Shown here: piece by piece, positions 23,686-32,704 of the stretch
How positions within the stretch are numbered: position 1 is the first letter of the stretch
Layout: each line of letters begins with the position of its first letter
IMG/VR virus record: IMGVR_UViG_3300045996_003022
Span: 1-37,511 of that record
DNA: 37,511 bases
Reading direction: 5' to 3' (one strand)
Source: a virus
Position numbers and translations under genes: made by a program
The notes under the pieces: generated by a model
Seen by the model: the letters and a program-made list of their open reading frames with translations, nothing else
What the model was told of the DNA's origin: nothing
Database searches by the model: none

Positions 23686-24660
23686 TTACCCTTTTTTACG
23701 ATCTCTTTCCTTAAATAGACTTCCTAGAACATCACCGGGCTTATCCGTAGATTTTACACCCTCAGTTTCGCCTAATTCGTCTATTTTATAGGTAGACTTT
23801 TTATCGTAATCTGCATATTGTAAAAGCTCTTTTTCTAGCTTGTCAATCTTTTTTTGCTTTTTTTCTAGCTCTGCATTTTTTTTGGCTATAATTTCTTTCA
23901 TCCCGCCGGCTTCTTCTATCTCTTTCAGGTGATCGTTATAAAATTTTTCACCAATTTGATACATACGTTTAGCAAGCCTTAACGGGTTATCTTGTAACTT
24001 TTCAAATTCTTCTTCTAAATCATCCAACTCTTCTGGCGTAGCCTCAAAAACAAATTTATCGAAGGCACCTATTTTTTTGTTAAATAATGGTATATTGTCC
24101 GGATCATATATTTCCGCTAAATCAGCAACTTTGTTATTTGCTATTTTCATAAATTTACCTAAAGGAGCGTTACTAGTCGTTTCAATCTTTTCTGGTTCTT
24201 CTTCTTGATCAGATTGCAGCATCTCATTTAGCTCAGAAAACTCACTTTCTGTTATAACCCCTGATTCTTTCATTGAATTTATTTTTTTAGCCACACTTTT
24301 TAGACGTTTATTGTTAGTATGACCCCATTTTTGATTGTCATTTAAAGCTTTCTTGAGCTTTTCTATTTCACGATCTTTAGGGTCATCCTCGTCCTCATCT
24401 TCTGATTGTGGCTTTTTAATATCCTCTTTCTTTTCAATGGCTGGATCTGATTTAGTTTCAGACTGTTTATTTTCTTTGGTTTTATTTGGCTCAGAAACCT
24501 CTTTAACCTTTTTTTCAGTAGATACAGGATCCTCTTGTTTAATTTCTGGCTCAGGTTTTTTGTTATCCCTATCCTTGAATAGATCATCTAAAACACTACT
24601 ACTATTTTTAACGGCTTCTGGTTGTACAGCATTTTCAACGACTTCTTTTGTAATAGACAT
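23686..24660 (-). CDS. Scaffolding protein, 324 aa
   Basis: Strongly charged (Lys/Glu/Asp), with a repetitive disordered N-terminus (residues 30-110 rich in KPEPE and DEDEDD runs). A helical core at 110-190 and a coiled coil at 225-285 follow, with a basic C-terminal tip 'SLFKERDRKKG', typical of a coat-binding end. The gene order portal-scaffold-coat is the P22 order. ATAGGAGATAAAA precedes the ATG. It would template procapsid assembly and leave before packaging. Confidence 0.75.
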   Translation of the reverse strand: MSITKEVVENAVQPEAVKNSSSVLDDLFKDRDNKKPEPEIKQEDPVSTEKKVKEVSEPNKTKENKQSETKSDPAIEKKEDIKKPQSEDEDEDDPKDREIEKLKKALNDNQKWGHTNNKRLKSVAKKINSMKESGVITESEFSELNEMLQSDQEEEPEKIETTSNAPLGKFMKIANNKVADLAEIYDPDNIPLFNKKIGAFDKFVFEATPEELDDLEEEFEKLQDNPLRLAKRMYQIGEKFYNDHLKEIEEAGGMKEIIAKKNAELEKKQKKIDKLEKELLQYADYDKKSTYKIDELGETEGVKSTDKPGDVLGSLFKERDRKKG

Positions 24661-24684
24661 TTTTATCTCCTATAAAATTCGTGT

Positions 24685-25029
24685 TTAAGCTACTTCTAAA
24701 AATACCCGACCTTCAATGTTTATATTGAATAAATTTTGAGAAGAGTCAGAATTAGCCAATAAGGTTTCTCCTGTCTCCAAGCAAAAATAAGACTCTTTTA
24801 AAAGTTGTAGAATAGATTTTGGTTCTATTTTAACAGTAGGTATAATAAGAAAATTATTGGTAGAAACATAAACAGAAACAAATATAGGAATTTCCATAAG
24901 ATTGACAGCCAATATACTATCTATCATCGCAAATTTTTCTTGAGCGGATAATACTTCAGTCGCTGGACTACTAATAGATGACGTGCGCTGAATAATAGGT
25001 TGAATAAATAGTGATAATGGTACTGACAT
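24685..25029 (-). CDS. Hypothetical head-region protein, 114 aa
   Basis: Unrecognised protein coupled to the portal gene by TAATG, between portal and scaffold. Mixed alpha/beta with hydrophobic strands; no signal peptide or membrane span. Position suggests a head assembly role only. Confidence 0.6.
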   Translation of the reverse strand: MSVPLSLFIQPIIQRTSSISSPATEVLSAQEKFAMIDSILAVNLMEIPIFVSVYVSTNNFLIIPTVKIEPKSILQLLKESYFCLETGETLLANSDSSQNLFNINIEGRVFLEVA

Positions 25030-26831
25030 TATAATCCAGGATAAGCCATGTTTTGTTCTGGGGATTGAGCGGTAGGATTACCTCGTGAAATAGGTTGGGC
25101 TTGCCCTTGCTGTTGGGCCATCATAGCTGCTCTTACTTCCTGAGATACTTTCTCGTAATCACGAATACCGAATATTTTCATTAAGGTAGGTGATTGAATA
25201 ATAATTGGTGCATTTGGGTTTGAAAATAAGTTTTCTAAGGCAATTCTGTTTTCTTCCATTGAATTCTTGTAGTCTGGTACTTCTTCAATTTCTAAAGAAA
25301 CAGGCAATGTTCTTACGTCATTAAATACAACCTTTTTACCTTTAATGGTTCTAACAAGGTTTAAAATGATAGTTTCTTTTTGGTCTTCAGTAACTATCTG
25401 GGATAGCATATTCTCTACATCACCACCCTGGAATAGAGCAAGCATAAACCTAGCTTCACGCTCTTTCATATCGGCAAAATTATCAAAAGCGAACACATTA
25501 TTTCTAACACTGCTTATTTGTCTTTGTTTTTGTGCAACACCACTTTCAGCATTAGTTTGTTTACCTAGTAAATCATCATATAAACCAGTTACACGTTGCA
25601 TTAAGCCATCATATTTATCAACCATGGCAATTTGAGAATTAGAAAGCGGATCATTATGTTTTATTTCAATTTCACAATCTGGCGGTAGCATAACAGCTGA
25701 GGCTGGGTCTTTAATTTGTCTATTAATTTCTTTTACGGTCATGCCAGCGGGTAGTTTACCCTTTATAAATACCTTGCTTGAATTTATTAAGTATAAAGCT
25801 TTTGTAATACGAGTATTGGAGTCAATCTGTATAGATTTCATGCAATCAACTAAACCATAAGGAACCCCAGTTCTAGTTCTCCTCTTCCATACACAAGGAA
25901 TATAAGAAAAATCTTTTAATCCTGGAATATTTGGATTTAATGGTGCAGTTTCTAGTAAGAAATTATCTAAAAAAAGTGTTCTTATGACTTGTGTAGAATC
26001 TTTTTCCGCTATATCTCTAGAAGAATTAGCCATTTCTTCTGCTTTTTCTTCATCGAAAGTTTCAAAATAAAAACCCTGAGTATCTAAACCATAAAAAGCT
26101 TTCCTTGGTATTTTATGTTGAACTTCTATAACTAAAACTCTACTTTGAGAATAACCAGTATAATTAGTTGAATTGGTGTAGTTAGAGCTTCTATCCATCA
26201 ATTCTGGTGAATATACGGTAGTACATAAAGTTGGGTCTGAAAAATCTATGTAACCAGAAACTTTAGGCCATGTTTTTCGAACAACATCAGGTTCAACCCA
26301 GCGTTTTCTGCAAACAAACTTCATACTATCGAATTGAGGGCTTAGATCATCAAAATCCGGTATGATGTTATAAGGATGAACGTAATCATAGAAAAAACAA
26401 CCATTTTCTTGATATTGTCCACTCCAACCAATACCACAAACTATTTCATCTCTAAACTTTAATGAACCTTTATAAGGCATTTTTTGGTCTTTTTGAACAA
26501 AATATAGCCAATTGGTTAAACCAAGCGCTAATTTATCATTTTCTGGATTTTCAGAGCCATTCTGAACAGCATTTCTGTAGCGAGATTGAATTTCAACGCC
26601 GGATAAAGAGTCTACACGTCCTTGAATCACATTAACAGTCAATGGAACTTGATTCAAAGCTCTTACTCTGGCAATTTCTGTTTCACTCCATTGACCTGAA
26701 CCATCATAAAAACCAAAATTCTCTATCGCCTCAGATCTCCATTCTAAATATGAAGGATGAAGATTAGCTCTCCTAAAATAATTTTGAGCTATTTCTAAGG
26801 CTTTTCGTCTTGGTTCTGATAATGGTTGCAT
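25029..26831 (-). CDS. Portal protein (P22-like), 600 aa
   Basis: The sequence begins with the P22-like portal pattern: helix 1-20, then 'HPSYLEWRSEAIENFGFYDGSGQWSETEIARVRALNQVPLTVNVIQGRVDSLSGVE' (about residues 23-78), which typifies the N-terminus of these 12-mer portals. 'GIGWSGQYQENG' (about 133-144) and a long helix-rich region 330-440 ('DSNTRITKALYLINSSKVFIKGKLPAG ... MLPPDCEIEIKHN') follow. It forms the capsid vertex through which TerL packs DNA and to which the tail attaches. The final 35 residues are Gln/Pro-rich and probably disordered. Confidence 0.9.
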   Translation of the reverse strand: MQPLSEPRRKALEIAQNYFRRANLHPSYLEWRSEAIENFGFYDGSGQWSETEIARVRALNQVPLTVNVIQGRVDSLSGVEIQSRYRNAVQNGSENPENDKLALGLTNWLYFVQKDQKMPYKGSLKFRDEIVCGIGWSGQYQENGCFFYDYVHPYNIIPDFDDLSPQFDSMKFVCRKRWVEPDVVRKTWPKVSGYIDFSDPTLCTTVYSPELMDRSSNYTNSTNYTGYSQSRVLVIEVQHKIPRKAFYGLDTQGFYFETFDEEKAEEMANSSRDIAEKDSTQVIRTLFLDNFLLETAPLNPNIPGLKDFSYIPCVWKRRTRTGVPYGLVDCMKSIQIDSNTRITKALYLINSSKVFIKGKLPAGMTVKEINRQIKDPASAVMLPPDCEIEIKHNDPLSNSQIAMVDKYDGLMQRVTGLYDDLLGKQTNAESGVAQKQRQISSVRNNVFAFDNFADMKEREARFMLALFQGGDVENMLSQIVTEDQKETIILNLVRTIKGKKVVFNDVRTLPVSLEIEEVPDYKNSMEENRIALENLFSNPNAPIIIQSPTLMKIFGIRDYEKVSQEVRAAMMAQQQGQAQPISRGNPTAQSPEQNMAYPGL

Positions 26832-27086
26832 TTATTTAAGCTTTCTATCTTTAATTTCTTGCTCGATCATCTCAATAAATTCTTTAACACCCTGAATATT
26901 CTTTTTAAGAACTTCTACATGTTCAGGGGTTGCTGTTCCACTTAATAATTGTATGCTTAAATCCTTTGTAAATGTAATATCCGTCACAAAATTATTCAAT
27001 TTTTTGGATTTTTCATATGATTTCATATAATCAGAGCCAGAAGCAGGTTTAGGGGTTTCTTGACTTGGTTTTTTAGATTTTGACAT
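26832..27086 (-). CDS. Small hypothetical protein, 84 aa
   Basis: Lys-rich protein with a disordered N-terminus (SKKPSQETPKPASGS) and a helical remainder. It immediately precedes the portal. No match recognised. Position suggests a head or tail assembly cofactor. Confidence 0.55.
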   Translation of the reverse strand: MSKSKKPSQETPKPASGSDYMKSYEKSKKLNNFVTDITFTKDLSIQLLSGTATPEHVEVLKKNIQGVKEFIEMIEQEIKDRKLK

Positions 27087-27152
27087 TAAAATTCTCCAAT
27101 AAAATAAATAATTTAACTGATTTTTACATGAAAAACAATAAAAATCAAACTT

Positions 27153-29969
27153 TTAGGCTGCTTTTTTAAGTTCATTTATCTCTTTCTTTAGTTCCTTAAC
27201 AGCATTTACTAACGCATAAGTAATAGGCGTTATATCCAATGATTTTATTTTACCAAATTTCTTATTTGGAATTTCTCCAACACATTCTGGCATAACTTCT
27301 AAGACTTCATCAGCGATAAATCCGATGTTTTCCTTATCTCTTATTTTTTTGTTAAAACCTGAGTATTCATTAAATTTAAAATAAACAACATTTAATCCTA
27401 ATATTTCTTTTAAACCGCTATTATATTTTCTGATATCCCTCTTAATTCTGACATCACTAGATGATAGCCAAGATCCTGCTGTCGGTTTATAAACTGAGTC
27501 TGTACTACTCGTAAAACTTGTTACTGGGTTAATTGTTACAGTTGTTCCTTCAATAAATAAAGGTCTATACGCACTATTATCGGTCGATACAGAGGCAATT
27601 GCAGCAGCCGATGTAGAGGCAACAGATATTCTTAGAGAGCAATTAGTTGAGTTAAATGCATGGGTACTGTCCATAAAACCTATACCTCTATTATTTGCCC
27701 TATTAAGTGCCAATACCATGCACATACCTTCATTACTTAAATTACTACTACTGACAACCTCCTGACCAGTTAAAGCAATTCTTGCTGAGTTTTGAACTGT
27801 ATTATATAAGTTTACTAATGAAGTAACGGTTGTAGCTGCTGAAGGATTTCCGACAGAAAATTTGGCTCTAGGGATACTTGTTCCTATACCAACATTACAA
27901 CCATTACCTAAAACTAAGGAATTACTTGCCCCTACTGATGCTCCGTTACCAATAGCTATTGCATTTGTTAAATTATTTGAAGAACAATCCGCAGAGTGCC
28001 CTATTAAAACACAACTTGAATATCCAGAAAAAGATGTGCCCGTAGCATTCCCAAGGAAAACATTACTTCCATTTGTCGTTATAAATGCACCACACGACGT
28101 TCCTATCAAAATATTTCCTACGCCACTTGTAATAGCATTCCCACAACTCACACCTAGCAAAATATTATCCGTCCCTGTTGTTAACGCTGACCCACAACCA
28201 AAGGCCATAAGAACGTTGTTCGATCCAGTTGTTATGGCAGCTCCAGAACCATTGCCAACTACAGTATTGAAACCTGGACCACCTGATGTAGATAATGACG
28301 CGAGACAACCTATCCCAATCCCAGTATTACCAGGATTTCCTGTTATACCTGTTTTTCCACATCCAGTCCCGATAAAAAGATTGCCTAATCCTCCTGTAAA
28401 ACCGGCTCCATAGTCTATAATTCTCGAAGTCCAAGACGGTGCACCGGCACCTCCTGAAATAAGTAACTGATTAGATGAGGCAGAAGCAGCTAAAATAGCA
28501 AGGGCTGAAGCAGCAGAATAAACAATTCCACCATTTGAGGCGGTTAAGTTTGCATTTGTACCGCCCCTACTTAACGCGAGTTGGCCAGTCCATCCCAATG
28601 TTAAAGATGCAGCTCTTAATAAAGCAGTTCCCGGAGTACCGCCCAAAGTTAAAGTAACATTTGTATCGTCGGATCTTGTAAGCGCTTCCCCTGTTATATC
28701 AGTGCCCGGAATTACAGCCCAAGTCGGCGCAGCAGATATCGTACCATTTCCATTTTGTGATAAATATTTAGTCGTAGTTGCCGTGTTTCCAGAAAGTTTA
28801 GCTAATGTATTTGTAGCTGAAGCATAAAGCAAATCACCTAGTGTATAAGTTGATTGATTAGTCCCGCCATAAGCTTCAGTAATTTTAGTGCCATTCCAGG
28901 CACCAGACGTAATAGTTCCTAGTGTCGTAATGGAAGACTGACCAATATAAGTTGGATCAATATCAATTATGGGAGTTGTTCCACCAGAAGATGTAATCCT
29001 GCCAGCGGTGCCAGAAACACTAGTTACTGTTCCACCCGATCCTGTTGCAGAAATAGTGATTGTTCCTGCCCCATTTACTATGCTAACGCCAGATCCAGCC
29101 GTTAAAGTGGCTGCAACAGGTCCCACCCCTGTACTACCTATAATCAATTGCCCATTCGTCATGGTACTTAAAAACGCAAGTGAGTCATATATTGCCTGGC
29201 ATTCATCTCTATAACCTTCGGCATCCGAAGCGCTACTACTTGCGCTAGCAGCTGAAAGGGCAGCAGCAGCAGCAGAGGCTATGGCAGCTGCTTCGGATAA
29301 GGCAGCAGCGGAAGCGCTTGCAGCAGCAGCGGTGGCAGAGCCAGCAGCAGCAGCAGCGGAAGCGCTTGCTTCAGACGCGGCAGCCTCGGCAGCAGCCTGA
29401 GCTTCTTCAGCAGCCTCGGCAGCAGCTTCAGCTTGCTCTACTAACTCTTCAAGGTCTGGCATTGAATATCCACTATCTTTTATAAATTTACCGCCCGTTG
29501 TAGAGGCCCATATTGCAATATTGTCGGTTGTATATGATGTACCTTCGAATTGGACAAAATCATCAGAAGTACTAATTTCACCTTCTGTATTAATCATAAC
29601 ACCGTCATCTAATTCATCTAATGCCTGGGAATTTGGCAAGCTTTCTTCAGCAGTTTTTAATACAAAGGTGGCAGTATTAACAAATGGAACATAACTAGAC
29701 TCTACGGGCTTATTTTCACTATTACCAATCCAAATTTTACCGCTAGTTAAAGACGCTTTTAGATAAGTAGCTGCGATAATATCAACTTGATTTTGTATTC
29801 TGGCAGCGTCAAGCCTTATATCTATAAGAACTGGACTAGGAATCGGCCTGTTAAGAACATCACCTTCCCATACATAGTCCTCTTCTAACGCTGGTAATAA
29901 ACTATGCGATGATAATTTTCCAGTTATTGGAGAAATAAAATACCATAAATAATCTGGTAGTAACTTCAT
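27153..29969 (-). CDS. Tail fibre with YadA-like head and S74 intramolecular chaperone, 938 aa
   Basis: Residues 1-170 form the virion-attachment region. Residues about 175-265 are an Ala/Ser-rich coiled coil (runs such as AEAAAEAAEEAQ) for trimerisation. A shaft with 'GGTNQSTYTLGDLLYAS'-type repeats follows to about 500. Residues about 520-690 are G-x-x-A/G-type repeats ('GNILIGTSCGAFITT', 'NAIAIGNGASVGASNSLVLGNG') like the beta-roll head of YadA-type adhesins. The C-terminus (about 830-938) is the peptidase S74 chaperone of endosialidase, with the S-D-V-R-I-K catalytic Ser/Lys pattern, which trimerises the fibre and is then cleaved off. It is the main host-recognition protein; such genes evolve fast. 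Confidence 0.9.
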   Translation of the reverse strand: MKLLPDYLWYFISPITGKLSSHSLLPALEEDYVWEGDVLNRPIPSPVLIDIRLDAARIQNQVDIIAATYLKASLTSGKIWIGNSENKPVESSYVPFVNTATFVLKTAEESLPNSQALDELDDGVMINTEGEISTSDDFVQFEGTSYTTDNIAIWASTTGGKFIKDSGYSMPDLEELVEQAEAAAEAAEEAQAAAEAAASEASASAAAAAGSATAAAASASAAALSEAAAIASAAAAALSAASASSSASDAEGYRDECQAIYDSLAFLSTMTNGQLIIGSTGVGPVAATLTAGSGVSIVNGAGTITISATGSGGTVTSVSGTAGRITSSGGTTPIIDIDPTYIGQSSITTLGTITSGAWNGTKITEAYGGTNQSTYTLGDLLYASATNTLAKLSGNTATTTKYLSQNGNGTISAAPTWAVIPGTDITGEALTRSDDTNVTLTLGGTPGTALLRAASLTLGWTGQLALSRGGTNANLTASNGGIVYSAASALAILAASASSNQLLISGGAGAPSWTSRIIDYGAGFTGGLGNLFIGTGCGKTGITGNPGNTGIGIGCLASLSTSGGPGFNTVVGNGSGAAITTGSNNVLMAFGCGSALTTGTDNILLGVSCGNAITSGVGNILIGTSCGAFITTNGSNVFLGNATGTSFSGYSSCVLIGHSADCSSNNLTNAIAIGNGASVGASNSLVLGNGCNVGIGTSIPRAKFSVGNPSAATTVTSLVNLYNTVQNSARIALTGQEVVSSSNLSNEGMCMVLALNRANNRGIGFMDSTHAFNSTNCSLRISVASTSAAAIASVSTDNSAYRPLFIEGTTVTINPVTSFTSSTDSVYKPTAGSWLSSSDVRIKRDIRKYNSGLKEILGLNVVYFKFNEYSGFNKKIRDKENIGFIADEVLEVMPECVGEIPNKKFGKIKSLDITPITYALVNAVKELKKEINELKKAA

Positions 29970-30175
29970 TAATTAACTCTTTTAACAACCTTTTTATGGG
30001 ATTCTTCTTTTTTAATAAAATATTCTACAGCTTCATCAGCTTCTTCAACGCCTTCCGCTATTAATTCAGCCTCTTTTAGTTGTACTGGTGTACATCCAAC
30101 TAAAAATACATTAGCAATAATGATTATAGGTATAAGAGTCCATATAATAAAAAGTAAATAATCTCTAATTTTCAT
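29969..30175 (-). CDS. Small lipoprotein, 68 aa
   Basis: Residues 1-27 are a basic start and a long hydrophobic stretch (LLFIIWTLIPIIIIANVF) ending in the lipobox LVGC, so Cys28 would be lipidated. The mature part is a 41-residue charged helix. It is coupled by ATGA to the patatin gene and by TAATG to the fibre gene. It could be an outer-membrane spanin subunit, a superinfection-exclusion lipoprotein, or an escort for the patatin. No Pro-rich o-spanin signature is visible. Confidence 0.65.
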   Translation of the reverse strand: MKIRDYLLFIIWTLIPIIIIANVFLVGCTPVQLKEAELIAEGVEEADEAVEYFIKKEESHKKVVKRVN

Positions 30176-31260
30176 GCTGTTAAATGTCCTAAAAAATTAG
30201 TTATGTTGAAAATATCTGCATCAAACAAAGTATTTGCGGTTGTAGAATAATAAGTCATTGTGTCTGACGAGGTGCTGTCTAATTCTGTATCTTGTGCGGT
30301 ATCTAAAGTTGTATTAAATCTGTAAGTATAAGTAGGCCGAATGGTATATAGCGATTCCTGCCTATAAGCCTCGGCTACAGATTCTTGACCGCCTACTGAA
30401 GCCAACGTAAATAAACCAAATATTTGTGAAATAGTAGAAAAAGCATTAGAAGCTATGAATTCTGGACTTTGGCTTAGATAATAAGCTTCCCATATTTTCG
30501 GATCCGTACAATCTGCTGGTGGATCGGGATTTCCTGACGGATCAAATCCATATTCCCCACGACCAGTACCAATAGATAATAAACAAATTCTTTTAGCCGT
30601 AGGCTTTAATATTTTTCCTAAAGATACACCAAATTGGGAAGGGTTATTATTGTAAACACCCCCGTCTAAATAAGTATGGGATCCGATTGTCCAAGCTGGA
30701 AGATAAACCGGGGCTGCGGAAGTAGCCAGCGCGACATCACTAGCTAACGTATTTTGACCTATATATCCACTTACATTAGCATTAGAAAAAAGCCTAAACG
30801 TCGATGTGTCTTGCTCATAAGAAGTAATTACTACGTTTGTGTTTAAATCTTGTAATGTTTTAGCCCCGAATGTACTTTGAACAGTAGCCTTTAGGAGGCC
30901 CGCACCATAACTAGCCTCAGTTGGCCCGGATGATTGATAGAAAGGCGTATCCGTAGCCACTAGCGCAGTTTTAAATACCGCATTCGGTCTATATGATGCA
31001 AAAAGAGACGATAGACTAAATATGTAGGGGCCTTGCGTCTCAAAGAATGGGTACATTTCCGCAGGAGTCATGCCAGAGGCAAGAGAGAGAGCCATAATTC
31101 CGCCGACTGATGTGCCACAAATCACATCAAATTGATTTGCGATCGTGGCCGGATCAATTCCCCACAATTGAATAAATCTATCTAGCCAATTTAAAGAGAA
31201 ATAACCCCTTTGACCACCGCCATCTATCTCTAAAATTCTTATTGTATTTGGATCTGCCAT
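30172..31260 (-). CDS. Patatin-like phospholipase, 362 aa
   Basis: All patatin motifs are in place: the oxyanion-hole loop DGGGQRG at residues 13-19, the nucleophile elbow GTSVGG with Ser51, the 'DVALATSAAPVYLP' helix (175-188) and the Asp of LDGGVYNNNP at residue 199, which completes the Ser/Asp dyad. Such proteins hydrolyse phospholipid acyl chains. No signal peptide is visible, so it acts in the cytoplasm or inside the virion. It heads the virion operon, before the lipoprotein and fibre. Roles could include membrane damage at lysis or entry; cellular patatins also serve as CBASS effectors, so origin from a defence gene is conceivable. Confidence 0.9.
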   Translation of the reverse strand: MADPNTIRILEIDGGGQRGYFSLNWLDRFIQLWGIDPATIANQFDVICGTSVGGIMALSLASGMTPAEMYPFFETQGPYIFSLSSLFASYRPNAVFKTALVATDTPFYQSSGPTEASYGAGLLKATVQSTFGAKTLQDLNTNVVITSYEQDTSTFRLFSNANVSGYIGQNTLASDVALATSAAPVYLPAWTIGSHTYLDGGVYNNNPSQFGVSLGKILKPTAKRICLLSIGTGRGEYGFDPSGNPDPPADCTDPKIWEAYYLSQSPEFIASNAFSTISQIFGLFTLASVGGQESVAEAYRQESLYTIRPTYTYRFNTTLDTAQDTELDSTSSDTMTYYSTTANTLFDADIFNITNFLGHLTA

Positions 31261-31370
31261 TTTATACCAAGTTTGTAAACAAGCTTTTATTAACTAATTC
31301 GACTTAATATATGATAGCATATCGTTATTCTTATATATCGCTTAAGTACACAATTTTTAAGGATTTTTCA

Positions 31371-32084
31371 ATGATTTTTAATAAAAATAGGCAAAACTTT
31401 ATTGCTAGCGTGCTCTTTGTTTCCATCGCTAGTATACCGAATGAACTATGTTCTTTTGAGGCTTACCCTTACATAGGGTTTGATCATCAATTAAACAGAA
31501 TGAAGTTTAAAGAAGGCTACGGACATAATATGTTCCCTAAGCATTTTAAACAATTAAATTTATATGGTGGATTTAAATTCAATAACCAAAATGCACTTGA
31601 GTTTGGATATGTTTCGACTTTATCGAAAAATAAGTATTCAATTTTGCATACCGGCGATAAAGCATTAGGGGCTACGATTTCTCATTCCGCTTCGCCAGCT
31701 AAATTTATAAGTTATATAAAAGTAAAAGGTTATCATCTAGGAATGACAAATATATATTTTCCTTCTATATCAGATAGTTTCAGAATATTAGGAGGGGTTG
31801 GTTTAAGTTTTCTCACAGCGGAAGCTGAAAGAAACTGTATTGCGCTTGGATGTCCTCCAGCGCCGGGTACAATCAGAAAGTTTAAAAAGAGACGAACTGT
31901 TTTACGTTTTATGGCTGCATCTGAATATAAATTTAAAAATGATTTAGGATTAAGGCTGTCTTTTTGCTTTATTCAAACAAGTAAGATGGTAATTAGAGCA
32001 TATCCTCGGGATAACGCATTTACTCCAATAATCAAGCCAAAGGATAGTTTTATTTATGGTCTTGGAATATTTTATGAGTTTTGA
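31371..32084 (+). CDS. Outer-membrane beta-barrel protein, 237 aa
   Basis: Residues 1-31 are a basic start and a hydrophobic core typical of a signal peptide. Then AYPYIGFDHQLNRMKFKEGY opens alternating strands ('LNLYGGFKF', 'ALEFGYVSTL', 'GLRLSFCFI', 'FIYGLGIFYEF'). The last residue is Phe, the beta-barrel assembly C-terminal signal. I chose the ATG at 31371 (AAGGA upstream); an upstream extension adds 20 residues before the signal. A barrel made during infection would alter the host surface, for example receptor masking like lambda Lom, but the role is unknown. It is an accessory gene opposite to the virion block. Confidence 0.8.
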   Translation: MIFNKNRQNFIASVLFVSIASIPNELCSFEAYPYIGFDHQLNRMKFKEGYGHNMFPKHFKQLNLYGGFKFNNQNALEFGYVSTLSKNKYSILHTGDKALGATISHSASPAKFISYIKVKGYHLGMTNIYFPSISDSFRILGGVGLSFLTAEAERNCIALGCPPAPGTIRKFKKRRTVLRFMAASEYKFKNDLGLRLSFCFIQTSKMVIRAYPRDNAFTPIIKPKDSFIYGLGIFYEF

Positions 32085-32098
32085 CAGAAGATGAATCA

Positions 32099-32125
32099 GG
32101 GGATTGAAGGAATAAAACAATCCCC
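32099..32125. terminator. Possible terminator after the outer-membrane gene
   Basis: GGGGATTG (32099-32106) and CAATCCCC (32118-32125) form a perfect 8-bp stem with an 11-nt A-rich loop, 15 nt after the stop. The following sequence (TTATCATCG) is not a clean T-run on the plus strand, so termination efficiency is uncertain. Confidence 0.55.
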
Positions 32126-32202
32126 TTATCATCGTTCCCAAGCATATGAACAAATAAATTATAACAATAATTAAATAAAAATCAACACAATTAATTAATC
32201 GA

Positions 32203-32241
32203 GCAAATGTCTCACAAAATTGATAGCAAATTTCTCAAAAT
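32203..32241 (+). promoter_or_regulatory. Two motif-1 sites upstream of the accessory promoter
   Basis: GCAAATGTCTCACAAA (32203-32218) and GCAAATTTCTCAAAAT (32226-32241), 23 bp apart. The second ends 5 nt before the -35 of the promoter at 32247. The orientation relative to transcription matches the sites at 7.7 kb. Confidence 0.6.
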
Positions 32242-32246
32242 AATTC

Positions 32247-32275
32247 TTGATAATTTTTGCGCAATAATCTATTAT
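32247..32275 (+). promoter_or_regulatory. Strong rightward promoter for the accessory block
   Basis: TTGATA (32247-32252), a 17-nt spacer and TATTAT (32270-32275). It lies 31 nt before the first micropeptide gene, which has an AAGGAGGT site. Confidence 0.75.
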
Positions 32276-32306
32276 GAATTTAAGTAATGAAAAAGGAGGT
32301 AAATAA

Positions 32307-32369
32307 ATGATTAACTTATTTGTATACATAGTCTACATTACAGCAGCATTGGTATTGGCTTTTGGGTAA
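32307..32369 (+). CDS. Membrane micropeptide, 20 aa
   Basis: A 20-codon frame (MINLFVYIVYITAALVLAFG) with an ideal AAGGAGGT site, 31 nt after the promoter. The peptide is one hydrophobic helix. It is first in the accessory operon. Its context supports translation, but no homologue is recognised. It could be a leader peptide for translation of the next gene, or a membrane effector. Confidence 0.5.
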   Translation: MINLFVYIVYITAALVLAFG

Positions 32370-32383
32370 AAAGGAGAGTAAAT

Positions 32384-32596
32384 ATGTTAAGTATATTACA
32401 GCAAAAAGCAAACGAAGTAGATGCATCACTATTTGACGCATTTACAAACGATATTAATAATATTATTAACTCACTTAGAATAAAATTAATATCAACCTGT
32501 GAAACTTTTAAAATTCAGCCTAAACACATTAAACATCATTTAGATAAATTGTATCAAGAAGTTCAAGAAAATGTTAATGAGGTGAGCCATGAATAA
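32384..32596 (+). CDS. Hypothetical helical protein, 70 aa
   Basis: Helical protein starting behind AAAAAGGAGAG. The charged, amphipathic sequence suggests a soluble helix bundle. Overlaps the next micropeptide by 8 nt. No recognised family. Confidence 0.6.
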   Translation: MLSILQQKANEVDASLFDAFTNDINNIINSLRIKLISTCETFKIQPKHIKHHLDKLYQEVQENVNEVSHE

Positions 32597-32684
32597 TGAA
32601 TATGAATTAGGAGAAGGTGTAATTTATGTTATTTTCGCTATTTTTTGTGTATGTTCGATAGCATATAGATTAATTGTAAATTAA
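32589..32684 (+). CDS. Membrane micropeptide, 31 aa
   Basis: A 31-residue frame (polar start, then VIYVIFAIFCVCSIAYRLIV) with GAGGTG 4 nt before the ATG that overlaps the preceding gene. One predicted transmembrane helix with two cysteines. No homologue recognised. Confidence 0.45.
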   Translation: MNNEYELGEGVIYVIFAIFCVCSIAYRLIVN

Positions 32685-32704
32685 AAATTTCAAGGAGTAA
32701 TAAA

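Noticed and set aside
27862-28413. Rightward open frame of about 180 codons opposite the fibre gene
   Set aside because: It lies fully antisense to the beta-roll repeats of the fibre, is Pro/Val-rich as a shadow of Gly/Thr/Asn repeats would be, and has no ribosome site.
27153-29969. Diversity-generating retroelement at the fibre gene
   Set aside because: No reverse transcriptase or template repeat was found, although the fibre gene is a typical target.
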